7,216 bases of DNA from Paracoccaceae bacterium. GTDB lineage: Bacteria > Pseudomonadota > Alphaproteobacteria > Rhodobacterales > Rhodobacteraceae. A model generated the notes under the pieces. The model was not told the origin of the DNA. It saw only the letters and a list, made by a program, of their open reading frames with translations, and made no database searches. Position numbers and translations under genes: made by a program. Each line of letters starts with the position of its first letter. Position 1 is the stretch's first letter. The DNA is taken from assembly GCA_015485375.1 (NCBI GenBank), contig WFTU01000054.1, positions 1 through 7,216 on the forward strand. The letters are read 5' to 3'. Positions 1 through 5,841 of this stretch are shown here, one piece after another.

Positions 1-7
1 GGTTAAT

Positions 8-35
8 AAAACCACTAAACCGGTTTAGTGGTTTT
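8..35 (-). terminator. Intrinsic terminator, perfect 28-base palindrome
   Basis: AAAACCACTAAACC is followed directly by its exact reverse complement GGTTTAGTGGTTTT. On the minus strand this gives a stem with a CCGG turn followed by TTTTATTAA, the layout of a Rho-independent terminator, 46 bases after the stop of the cation transporter gene. The A tract on the other arm makes it equally able to stop transcripts arriving from the left on the plus strand, so it is probably bidirectional. The 46 bases between it and the stop codon show nothing else. Confidence 0.85.
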
Positions 36-81
36 GTCGCGAGCGGGAAAAACCGTAGCGGTGGGCGCTTGCGGGGGCGGG

Positions 82-984
82 TCAGGTTGTCCGGTTCGGG
101 GACAGAGGGTCGCCGGCGGGGTCCTTGTGGATGATTACGTCGGCCTCGGGCATGGCTTTCAGGATGGCGTGTTTCAGGCCGGCGCCGATGCCGTGGGCCT
201 GATACAGCGTCTGGTCGGGGTCCAGTTCGATATGCACCTGCACGAAAACCTTGTTGCCGGCCGTGCGGGTTTTCAGGTCGTGGAAGCCGAGGACTCCGGG
301 CCATGAGCCGATGATTTCGGAGATGCGGGCGATGTCCTCGGGTGCGGCGCGGCGGTCCATCAGGGCGTCGAACGCGCCCTTGCCGATGCGAAAGGCACTG
401 AACAGCAGGAACAGGGCGGCGGCGATGGCGATGATGGAGTCGATCGAGGTGATGCCGAAGGCCGAGGAGGCGAACAGCGCGACGATGGCCCCGACGTTGG
501 GCAGGAAATCGGAGAGGTAGTGCAGGCTGTCTGCCGCCACCACCTTGTTGCCGGTCTTTTTGGCCACGCGGAGTTGCCATGTGACCAGCGCGCCGGTGAC
601 GAAAATGGCGAAAACCATGGCGATGATGCCGGGGCCTTCGGCGCTCAGTTCCGGCGGGCTGTCGGCGAGCAGGCGGCCTGTGGCGCTCCAGAGGATGGCG
701 ACGCCGGAGACGCTGACCAGCAGGGCCTGCGCGAGGGCGGCGAGATCCTCGGCCGAGGTATGGCCGAAGGCGTGGTCGTCGTCGGCGGGGCGGTTGGCGT
801 AGATGATCGCCATCAGGCCGGTGAGCGAGACGATCAGGTCCAGCGCGCTGTCGGTCAGGCTGGCGGCAATCGAGAGCGAACCGGTCAGGCCAAGCGCCCA
901 GAGCTTCACCCCGACCAGCAGGATCGCCACGGTGACCGAGGCCATGCCGGCGGAGAGGTTCAGCTTGTGATGGTCGCCCGACAT
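82..984 (-). CDS. Cation diffusion facilitator transporter (FieF/YiiP type, probable Zn2+/Fe2+ efflux)
   Basis: This is an inner-membrane metal/proton antiporter of the CDF family, 300 residues, the same length as E. coli FieF (YiiP). The N-terminal two thirds is hydrophobic with about six membrane segments. The transport-site residues are present as D45-x3-D49 and H155-x3-D159, the DD-HD pattern linked in the family to Zn2+, Cd2+ or Fe2+ rather than Mn2+. A second site, D68, H71 and H75 in DDDHAFGH, matches the YiiP loop site. The C-terminal cytoplasmic domain (about 212-292) keeps H235, H251, H286 and D288, the ligands of the YiiP dimer-interface zinc site. The start MSGDHHK was chosen because its ATG overlaps the stop of the upstream gene as TGATG. 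A longer upstream reading of the frame would run deep into that gene. Expression probably depends on translational coupling, as no strong ribosome binding site is seen. The exact metal is inferred. Confidence 0.93.
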   Translation of the reverse strand: MSGDHHKLNLSAGMASVTVAILLVGVKLWALGLTGSLSIAASLTDSALDLIVSLTGLMAIIYANRPADDDHAFGHTSAEDLAALAQALLVSVSGVAILWSATGRLLADSPPELSAEGPGIIAMVFAIFVTGALVTWQLRVAKKTGNKVVAADSLHYLSDFLPNVGAIVALFASSAFGITSIDSIIAIAAALFLLFSAFRIGKGAFDALMDRRAAPEDIARISEIIGSWPGVLGFHDLKTRTAGNKVFVQVHIELDPDQTLYQAHGIGAGLKHAILKAMPEADVIIHKDPAGDPLSPNRTT

Positions 985-1832
985 CAGAACCACTGCCCCG
1001 TTTCCATGAAACCCAGTTCCAGCAGCTGTTGCGAGGACCAGTCGAATTTGCGGCTGCCGTCCCAGGTAAAACTGTCGATGGCATCGGCCGAGCCGGGGTT
1101 GTGCATCAGCGCCTTGGCGACGCGGAAGGACATCACCGCCATGGTCATATTGTTGTGCCATTCACAGGCGATGGTGTTCATCTCGGGGATGTTCAGGCGC
1201 AGGTCGGGGCCGATTTCCAGACCTTTTTCGGCCCTGAACAGGCTGACGCGGTCGATGCGGCGTTTTTCCCAGGGGATGTGTTCCTCGAACCGCCAGCGCA
1301 GGCCGCCGAAGATGTCGTACTGGCGTTCCAGCACCTCGGGCCCGTCGAACCGTTCCAGTCCGTAGTAGCCGCTGCGATCCAGATGGGCGGTCTCGCGGTC
1401 AACGCCCGCGCGGTGGGCGGAGAGGTCCTGCGGGTAGAGGTCGATGGCATAGGTGAAGACCGAGGTGCGGCGTTCCTCCTCCATGAAGGCGATGGCGTCT
1501 TTTATCGAGCGGGTCTCGCAATGGGGGAAGAACAGGTATTCGGCGTTGAAGGCGTAGGCGATCCATTTGCCTTGGCAGGCCTTGATGATCGCGTTCAGGG
1601 CATCAATGGAGTCTTCGACCGTGTCGAGACGGGCGGGGATGGCGTGCAGCCCTTCGGCGGGGGCGATCCCCGCAATGTCGCCGAGCGCGAGGATGGTCGG
1701 GAAGCCGAGGTTCCGGTGGTGCCGGATCGTGCTGTCGAGTTCCACCGAATCCTCGGCCAGAATCACCGCGATCGGGGCGGGGAGCGCCCCCGCGTTCTGG
1801 CGAAGAAATTGGTCGAGGTCCGGTTGCGGCAT
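984..1832 (-). CDS. Glycosyltransferase family 2-like protein, substrate unknown
   Basis: This is a 282-residue soluble protein with no signal peptide or membrane segment. The N-terminal part (about 20-50, IAVILAEDSVELDSTIRHHR) resembles the opening of GT-A fold transferases of the Glyco_tranf_2_4 type, where the chain sets out a nucleotide-sugar pocket. At the place where such enzymes carry a D-x-D-E-F-L acidic motif, this protein reads FNAEYL (95-100), so the metal-binding aspartates appear lost. The C-terminal half is rich in W, R and H (EHIPWEKRRIDRVSLFR, then CEWHNN) and looks well conserved in character, not decayed. The start at 1832 is preferred because AGGA lies 9 bases upstream. An ATG ten codons earlier (1862) has no ribosome binding site. 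The frame stays open much further upstream, but that part lies antisense to miaB. It is the first gene of a unit with the cation transporter. Family assignment is by recall of motif style and is moderate. A non-catalytic or altered transferase is possible. Confidence 0.75.
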   Translation of the reverse strand: MPQPDLDQFLRQNAGALPAPIAVILAEDSVELDSTIRHHRNLGFPTILALGDIAGIAPAEGLHAIPARLDTVEDSIDALNAIIKACQGKWIAYAFNAEYLFFPHCETRSIKDAIAFMEEERRTSVFTYAIDLYPQDLSAHRAGVDRETAHLDRSGYYGLERFDGPEVLERQYDIFGGLRWRFEEHIPWEKRRIDRVSLFRAEKGLEIGPDLRLNIPEMNTIACEWHNNMTMAVMSFRVAKALMHNPGSADAIDSFTWDGSRKFDWSSQQLLELGFMETGQWF

Positions 1833-1938
1833 TTGTCGGGTTCCTGGGGTTTCCGGCCACATTAACAACACGGTCGCTGCTCGGGAAGCCGAAACCGCAT
1901 GGATTGCGCCGGAAATCGCAAGCATGTAAACGGGCGGC

Positions 1939-1953
1939 GCGAGAGGGACTCGC
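1939..1953 (+). other. Small stem-loop in the miaB leader
   Basis: GCGAG and CTCGC form a five-pair GC-rich stem around the loop AGGGA, ending 17 bases before the miaB start. A second weak inverted repeat, TTGCG (1904-1908) with CGCAA (1917-1921), lies further up. The rest of the 138-base divergent region shows no convincing pair of promoter boxes for either direction. A weak TTGCGC at 1904 with TGTAAA at 1925 has only 15 bases between the boxes. Chance is a serious alternative in GC-rich DNA. Confidence 0.2.
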
Positions 1954-1970
1954 CGAAAGAAAGGCCGATC

Positions 1971-3281
1971 ATGTCCGATACCAAAAAGCTGTTCGTGAAG
2001 ACCTATGGCTGCCAGATGAATGTCTATGACAGCGAACGTATGGTCGATGCGCTGGGTGCGGACGGATTCGAGACCGTGGAGACGCCGGACGAGGCGGATA
2101 TGATTCTGCTCAACACCTGCCATATTCGCGAGAAGGCGGCGGAGAAGGTCTATTCCGAGCTGGGGCGCTATCGCAAGCTGAAGGATGTGAAGCCCGATCT
2201 GAAGATCGGTGTCGCCGGATGCGTGGCGCAGGCCGAGGGCGAGGAAATCATGCGCCGCCAGCCGCTGGTCGATCTGGTGGTGGGACCGCAGGCCTATCAC
2301 CGTTTGCCCGATATGGTGCAGCGGACGGATAACGGCGCCAAGGTTATCGACACGGATTTCCCCGAAGAGGACAAGTTCGACCATCTGCCGCGCGGCCCGA
2401 AAGCGCGGCGTGCGCCCTCGGCGTTTCTGACGGTGCAGGAGGGATGCGACAAGTTCTGTGCTTTCTGCGTGGTGCCCTATACCCGCGGGGCCGAGGTTTC
2501 GCGCCCGCCCGAACGCCTGCTGGCCGAAGCCCGCGATCTGGTGGAGCGCGGCGTGGTCGAGGTGACCCTGCTGGGGCAGAATGTGAATGCATACGAGGCC
2601 GACGGCTGGACGCTGGCGAAGCTGATCCGCGAGATGGCGAAGATCGACGGGCTGGAGCGGATTCGCTTTACAACCTCGCATCCCAACGACATGGGGGATG
2701 ATCTGATCGCGGCCTTTGGCGAGGTGGACAAGCTAATGCCCTATCTGCATTTGCCGGTGCAGTCGGGCTCGGACAAGGTGCTGAAGGCGATGAACCGGCA
2801 TCACACGGCCGAGGAATATTTGCGCCTGCTGGAACGGATTCGCGCGGCGCGGCCGGATATTGCCCTGTCGGGGGATTTTATCGTCGGCTTCCCCGGCGAG
2901 GAGGAAAGTGATTTTCAGGCGACGCTCGATCTGTGCGAGCAGGTGCGCTATGCGCAGGCGTTCAGTTTCAAATATTCGGCGCGGCCGGGAACGCCGGCTG
3001 CGGATCGCGCGCATGTGGAAGAATCGGTGAAGTCGGAGCGGCTGGCGCGGCTTCAGGAAATGCTGGCAGATCACCAGACGGCGTTCCAGAAATCAATGGT
3101 CGGGAAGGTTCTGCCGGTTCTGGTGGAAAAATCCGGCCGCGAGACGGGGCAGATGGTCGGGAAATCGCCCTACCTACATGCTGTGCATTTTCAGGCTGAC
3201 CCCACCACAGTTGGGGAAGTCCTGCGGGTGCGGGTTGAGGAGTCGGAGAGAAACTCCCTTGGCGGCGTTATTGCGTCCTGA
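1971..3281 (+). CDS. miaB: tRNA-2-methylthio-N6-dimethylallyladenosine synthase MiaB
   Basis: This is a radical SAM methylthiotransferase that converts i6A37 to ms2i6A37 in tRNAs reading UNN codons. It is a cytoplasmic protein of 436 residues, a normal length for the alphaproteobacterial enzyme. The N-terminal UPF0004 domain holds the auxiliary 4Fe-4S cysteines C14 (YGCQMN), C50 (NTCHIRE) and C84 (GVAGCVAQ). The radical SAM cluster is C159-x3-C163-x2-C166 (CDKFCAFC) followed by VVPYTRG. Later motifs include LGQNVNAY, LHLPVQSGS and DFIVGFPGE. A TRAM RNA-binding domain occupies about 372-434. The start MSDTKK was chosen because AAGG lies 6 bases upstream and because the protein then begins just before the conserved KTYGCQMN. 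An in-frame ATG at 1899 has no such support. All key residues are intact. It heads the rightward gene series, separated by 126 bases from the OmpA gene. Confidence 0.98.
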   Translation: MSDTKKLFVKTYGCQMNVYDSERMVDALGADGFETVETPDEADMILLNTCHIREKAAEKVYSELGRYRKLKDVKPDLKIGVAGCVAQAEGEEIMRRQPLVDLVVGPQAYHRLPDMVQRTDNGAKVIDTDFPEEDKFDHLPRGPKARRAPSAFLTVQEGCDKFCAFCVVPYTRGAEVSRPPERLLAEARDLVERGVVEVTLLGQNVNAYEADGWTLAKLIREMAKIDGLERIRFTTSHPNDMGDDLIAAFGEVDKLMPYLHLPVQSGSDKVLKAMNRHHTAEEYLRLLERIRAARPDIALSGDFIVGFPGEEESDFQATLDLCEQVRYAQAFSFKYSARPGTPAADRAHVEESVKSERLARLQEMLADHQTAFQKSMVGKVLPVLVEKSGRETGQMVGKSPYLHAVHFQADPTTVGEVLRVRVEESERNSLGGVIAS

Positions 3282-3314
3282 CGCGGGCGTTGCATTTCCG
3301 TCACAGCATATGCT

Positions 3315-3380
3315 TTGACGCATAAAATATTGCGCTTGTGCGGGAATTTGACTAATAAACAGGCAAGCCGGCTTATATGA
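3315..3380 (+). promoter_or_regulatory. Possible promoter region for the OmpA-lipoprotein pair
   Basis: The 126 bases after miaB contain an AT-rich island unlike the surrounding coding DNA. The best box is TTGACT at 3348-3353, followed 17 to 20 bases later by GCTTATAT (3371-3378), a weak -10 candidate. A TTGACG at 3315-3320 lacks a matching -10. A short inverted repeat, GCCGG (3367-3371) and CCGGC (3381-3385), brackets the candidate -10 and could be an operator. No terminator with a T run follows miaB, so read-through from miaB is also possible. The boxes are imperfect, so confidence is low. Confidence 0.3.
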
Positions 3381-3407
3381 CCGGCAACCCGAGACAGGAA
3401 ATTTGTA

Positions 3408-3947
3408 ATGAAAAGTTTTATCAGAACGGTATTGTTTGTTCTGGGAAGCGTGTTGCTTCCGCTAAATGCCATGGCGCTGGAAACGGGCAGCTACCCTGCC
3501 GCGATCTGGATCGACCCCGAAGGCTGCGAGCATTGGGTGCTTGATCTTGGGACCGAGGGGATGATGTCTCCGCGGCTTGATCGCGAGGGCAAGCCGGTTT
3601 GCGGGCGCTCTACCGAAATTTGCATGGAATTCCCTGACGATGTGCTGTTCAAGGTGGACGAGGCGATATTGTCCGCATCGGCTATCGATCTGTTGCGCTC
3701 CTATTTCAGCAAGGAAATGGCCTCCGGCACCAGTTCTTTCATCATAAAGGGGCATACGGACAGCACTGGCGGGACGTATTACAATTTTGATCTTGGCCGT
3801 GCCCGCGCCGAGGCTGTGGCCGCAATTGCCCGTGAATTCGGGGCGATGACACAGGTTGAGTCCTATGGCGAGTTGCAGCCGATTGCCTCCAACGATACCG
3901 AAGACGGCCGCCGCCGTAATCGTCGTGTCGAAATTCTTTGCGAGTAG
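3408..3947 (+). CDS. Periplasmic OmpA-family protein with N-terminal Cys-pair module
   Basis: This 179-residue exported protein probably binds peptidoglycan and tethers something to the cell wall. Residues 1-23 form a signal peptide ending in AMA, with likely signal peptidase I cleavage before L24 and no lipobox. Residues 31-65 are the module IWIDPEGCEHW...GKPVC, also present in the next gene. An OmpA-like domain follows (about 72-178). Its signature is IKGHTDSTGG, then LGRARAEAV, SYGELQPIASN and NRRVEI. D118 and R133 have the 15-residue spacing of the two residues that hold diaminopimelate in Acinetobacter OmpA. There is no beta-barrel, unlike true OmpA. Cysteines are C40, C65, C72 and C178. 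C40-C65 may pair within the module, and C72-C178 may close the OmpA domain; both are inferences. AGGAA lies 7 bases before the ATG. The lipoprotein gene starts 9 bases after the stop. The partner of the module is unknown. Confidence 0.9.
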   Translation: MKSFIRTVLFVLGSVLLPLNAMALETGSYPAAIWIDPEGCEHWVLDLGTEGMMSPRLDREGKPVCGRSTEICMEFPDDVLFKVDEAILSASAIDLLRSYFSKEMASGTSSFIIKGHTDSTGGTYYNFDLGRARAEAVAAIAREFGAMTQVESYGELQPIASNDTEDGRRRNRRVEILCE

Positions 3948-3956
3948 GGGGCTGCC

Positions 3957-4253
3957 ATGAACTTCTTTAAAATGCGCACGACGGTTGTTCTGGTGTCCGG
4001 TGTTCTTGCCGGATGCGGGATTATCGGTTCTACCACGTCTACTACGGATACAGGTATCGATGATGACTCTCTTATCGGTATGAACGCCGGTATCTGGGTG
4101 GATGGTGACGGTTGTGACCACTGGATTATCGATGACGGGCTGGAAGGCTATCTGACACCGCGTTTCGGGCCGGATGGAAAACCGGTTTGCCGCGAGGGTG
4201 CGGTGCCCTATTCCACCATCAACTTTACGCGCAGCTTCTTCGGGTCCAGCTAG
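3957..4253 (+). CDS. Small lipoprotein made mainly of the WxDxxGCxHW Cys-pair module
   Basis: This 98-residue protein has a short hydrophobic leader ending in VLAGC, a clear lipobox with C20 as the lipidated cysteine. G21 follows, so nothing marks it for inner-membrane retention and the outer membrane is the likely destination. After a flexible Ser/Thr/Asp-rich linker (25-43) comes the module at 44-78 (IWVDGDGCDHW...DGKPVC), which matches residues 31-65 of the preceding OmpA-type protein at 19 of 35 positions without gaps. Only about 20 residues follow, with no OmpA domain. It may be a stand-alone module or a paralogue shortened by loss of that domain. C53 and C78 could form a disulfide. The run GGGGG, overlapping the upstream TAG stop, lies 5 bases before the ATG, so the two genes are almost certainly co-translated. 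It would be a substrate of Lnt, encoded downstream. No function is known to me. Confidence 0.85.
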   Translation: MNFFKMRTTVVLVSGVLAGCGIIGSTTSTTDTGIDDDSLIGMNAGIWVDGDGCDHWIIDDGLEGYLTPRFGPDGKPVCREGAVPYSTINFTRSFFGSS

Positions 4254-4289
4254 GGTTTCTCCTTGCTCCTGTTGCGTTGTTGAGGCACG

Positions 4290-4310
4290 ATAGGGGCAAT
4301 CGATCCCTAT
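4290..4310. repeat. Inverted repeat upstream of phoH, possible operator
   Basis: ATAGGG (4290-4295) and CCCTAT (4305-4310) are exact inverted copies separated by 9 bases that include the palindrome ATCGAT. The right arm overlaps CCCTATA, which resembles a -10 element, including the C-rich type used by heat-shock sigma factors. No -35 box sits at normal spacing (TTGAGG at 4280 is about 20 bases away). There is no T run, so a terminator is unlikely. It is a weak candidate for a regulatory site of the phoH operon. Confidence 0.25.
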
Positions 4311-4316
4311 ACCCGA

Positions 4317-4324
4317 GATGGTGA
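4317..4324 (+). promoter_or_regulatory. Ribosome binding site deciding the phoH TTG start
   Basis: GATGGTGA matches the extended Shine-Dalgarno sequence GGAGGTGA at six of eight bases and lies 4 bases before the TTG at 4329. The ATG at 4318 and the GTG at 4321 inside it are out of frame with phoH; the ATG meets a stop after six codons. No ATG or GTG exists in the phoH frame upstream before the stop at 4281-4283. Confidence 0.5.
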
Positions 4325-4328
4325 CCAT

Positions 4329-5345
4329 TTGGCATTGACCGGACTTTCCAGCGCCCAGACATCCGCGGACCCTGCGGAGACCGCCTTCGAGTTTCCCGAC
4401 AACCGTTTGCTGATCGAACTCTGCGGCGAGCTGGATTCCAACCTTGCGAAGATCGAGGCGGCGACCGGTGCGGAAATCACGCATGTGGGCAACCGGATAT
4501 CCCTGAAAGGTGACGAACACGCCCGCAGGCAGGCGGAAACCGTTTTGCGCGGGATTTATGCGCGGCTGGAACAGGGGCGGCCGCTGACGCAGGGTGATGT
4601 GGATGCGGTGATCCGTATGCCCGAAGAGGTGTTCGAAGCCCCGCGGGACGGCGACCAGATCGAGATGTTTCGCGGTGACCGGGTCGAGATCCGGACCCGC
4701 AAGCGGGTGGTGGAGCCGCGCTCGCCGGCGCAGAAGGCCTATGTCAAATCGCTGTTTGCCAATGAACTGGTGTTCGGGCTTGGCCCCGCGGGTACGGGGA
4801 AAACCTATCTGGCGGTGGCGGCGGCGGTATCGGCGTTTATCGAGGGGCATGTGGACCGGATTATCCTCAGCCGTCCGGCGGTGGAAGCGGGCGAGCGGCT
4901 CGGGTTTTTGCCCGGCGACATGAAGGAGAAGGTCGATCCCTACATGCAGCCGCTTTACGATGCGCTCAACGATTTCCTGCCCGCGAAACAGGTGGCCAAG
5001 CTGATCGAGGAAAAGCAGATCGAGATCGCGCCGCTGGCCTTCATGCGCGGGCGCACGTTGTCGAATGCGTTTGTGGTGCTGGACGAGGCGCAGAATGCCA
5101 CCACAATGCAGATGAAAATGTTCCTGACCCGTCTGGGCGAGGGCAGCCGTATGGCGATCACCGGCGACATGACGCAGATCGATCTGCCGCGCGGTGTGCT
5201 GTCCGGACTGGTGGAGGCGGAGCGGGTCTTGCGCAATACCGAAGGCATCGGGTTTACCCGTTTCACGGCAGAGGACGTGGTGCGTCATCCGCTGGTGGCA
5301 CGGATCATCAAGGCCTATGAATCCGACGGGCGGATCAATGGCTGA
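4329..5345 (+). CDS. phoH: PhoH family protein (YbeZ type), ATPase
   Basis: This is a cytoplasmic P-loop ATPase of 338 residues, the partner of YbeY in RNA metabolism in E. coli (there called YbeZ). An N-terminal KH-like region (about 20-80, ending GNRISLKGDEHARRQAE) is followed by the PhoH domain (about 130-335). The Walker A motif is GPAGTGKT at 152-159 and Walker B is VVLDEAQN at 249-256. The conserved ITGDMTQIDLPRG lies at 277-289, and LSRPAVEAGERLGFLPGD at 180-197. The start is TTG, as no ATG or GTG is available in frame, and a second TTG two codons later is the only close alternative. The stop overlaps the ybeY start by 8 bases, so the two proteins are translationally coupled. The gene order phoH-ybeY-corC-lnt is the same as in E. 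coli. All motifs are intact. Confidence 0.96.
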   Translation: MALTGLSSAQTSADPAETAFEFPDNRLLIELCGELDSNLAKIEAATGAEITHVGNRISLKGDEHARRQAETVLRGIYARLEQGRPLTQGDVDAVIRMPEEVFEAPRDGDQIEMFRGDRVEIRTRKRVVEPRSPAQKAYVKSLFANELVFGLGPAGTGKTYLAVAAAVSAFIEGHVDRIILSRPAVEAGERLGFLPGDMKEKVDPYMQPLYDALNDFLPAKQVAKLIEEKQIEIAPLAFMRGRTLSNAFVVLDEAQNATTMQMKMFLTRLGEGSRMAITGDMTQIDLPRGVLSGLVEAERVLRNTEGIGFTRFTAEDVVRHPLVARIIKAYESDGRING

Positions 5346-5835
5346 GGTCGATGTTGTCATCGAGGATGACAGGTGGCAATCGCTTGATCTCGAAGCGCTG
5401 GCGGGCAAAGCGGTCGATGTGGCGCTGGAAACCGCCGGAATTTCCGGTGCGGATTATGAAATTTGCGTGATGGGCTGTTCGGATGCGCGGATTGCCGATC
5501 TGAATGCGGAGTTTCGCGGAAAACCGGCACCGACCAATGTGCTGTCGTGGCCCGCGTTCGACGTGGCTCCTGATCCCGAAACCGGAATTCCCCCTGCGAT
5601 TCCGGCGGCTTGCGGGCCGGATAACAGCCTCGGGGATATTGCCATTGCCTATGAAACCTGCGAACGGGAGGCGGCGGAGAAGGGCGTTCCGGTGACCGGT
5701 CATGTCACCCATCTGGTGATCCACGGCTGTCTGCACCTGCTCGGATACGACCATCTGGACGATGTGCAGGCGGCGGCGATGGAGGGGCTGGAGATCAAGG
5801 CCCTTGCCAGCATGGGGTTGGACAACCCATATTAG
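5338..5835 (+). CDS. ybeY: Endoribonuclease YbeY (rRNA maturation factor)
   Basis: This is a single-domain zinc endoribonuclease involved in 16S rRNA 3' end maturation, ribosome quality control and small-RNA handling. It has 165 residues against about 155 in E. coli. The zinc site is complete in HGCLHLLGYDH at 129-139 (H129, H133 and H139, with the family spacing of 4 and 6). The conserved substrate-side stretch FRGKPAPTNVLSWP (59-72) includes R60, which corresponds to the functionally important arginine of the family. The extra length comes from a loop at about 76-97 (DVAPDPETGIPPAIPA onward) before LGDIAIAYE, a typical place for insertions in alphaproteobacterial members. The ATG at 5338 lies inside the end of phoH and has only a weak upstream GGGCGG, in keeping with translational coupling. 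Confidence 0.97.
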   Translation: MAEVDVVIEDDRWQSLDLEALAGKAVDVALETAGISGADYEICVMGCSDARIADLNAEFRGKPAPTNVLSWPAFDVAPDPETGIPPAIPAACGPDNSLGDIAIAYETCEREAAEKGVPVTGHVTHLVIHGCLHLLGYDHLDDVQAAAMEGLEIKALASMGLDNPY

Positions 5836-5841
5836 AGGAGC

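Noticed and set aside
985..1161. N-terminal extension of the cation transporter by 59 residues
   Set aside because: It overlaps the transferase-like gene entirely, and the family starts at the equivalent of MSGDHHK. The final length of 300 equals that of FieF.
520..1365. A 281-codon plus-strand open frame opposite the cation transporter
   Set aside because: The minus-strand frame carries all the CDF metal-site residues. The plus-strand product has no motif and is an antisense shadow.
1899..1970. The ATG at 1899 as the miaB start
   Set aside because: It would add 24 residues of unrelated, Arg-rich sequence. The ATG at 1971 has AAGG at proper spacing and fits the family's N-terminus.
1833..2681. 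Upstream extension of the minus-strand transferase-like gene to a 565-residue protein
   Set aside because: The extension runs through the whole radical SAM part of miaB in antisense. The homologous-looking part begins at the ATG at 1832, which has an AGGA ribosome binding site.
3266..3300. A possible terminator at the end of miaB (GCGTC and GACGC around the stop codon)
   Set aside because: The loop would be only 2 bases, or 4 with a 4-pair stem, and no T run follows.
3305..3314. The palindrome AGCATATGCT in the miaB-OmpA gap
   Set aside because: It is only 10 bases, occurs once, and matches no regulator site I can name.
3462..5408. A 648-codon open frame on the minus strand opposite the OmpA gene, the lipoprotein gene and phoH
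   Set aside because: It lies antisense to three well-supported genes, shows no recognisable motif, and has a His/Arg/Gln-rich composition typical of the complement of GC-rich coding DNA.
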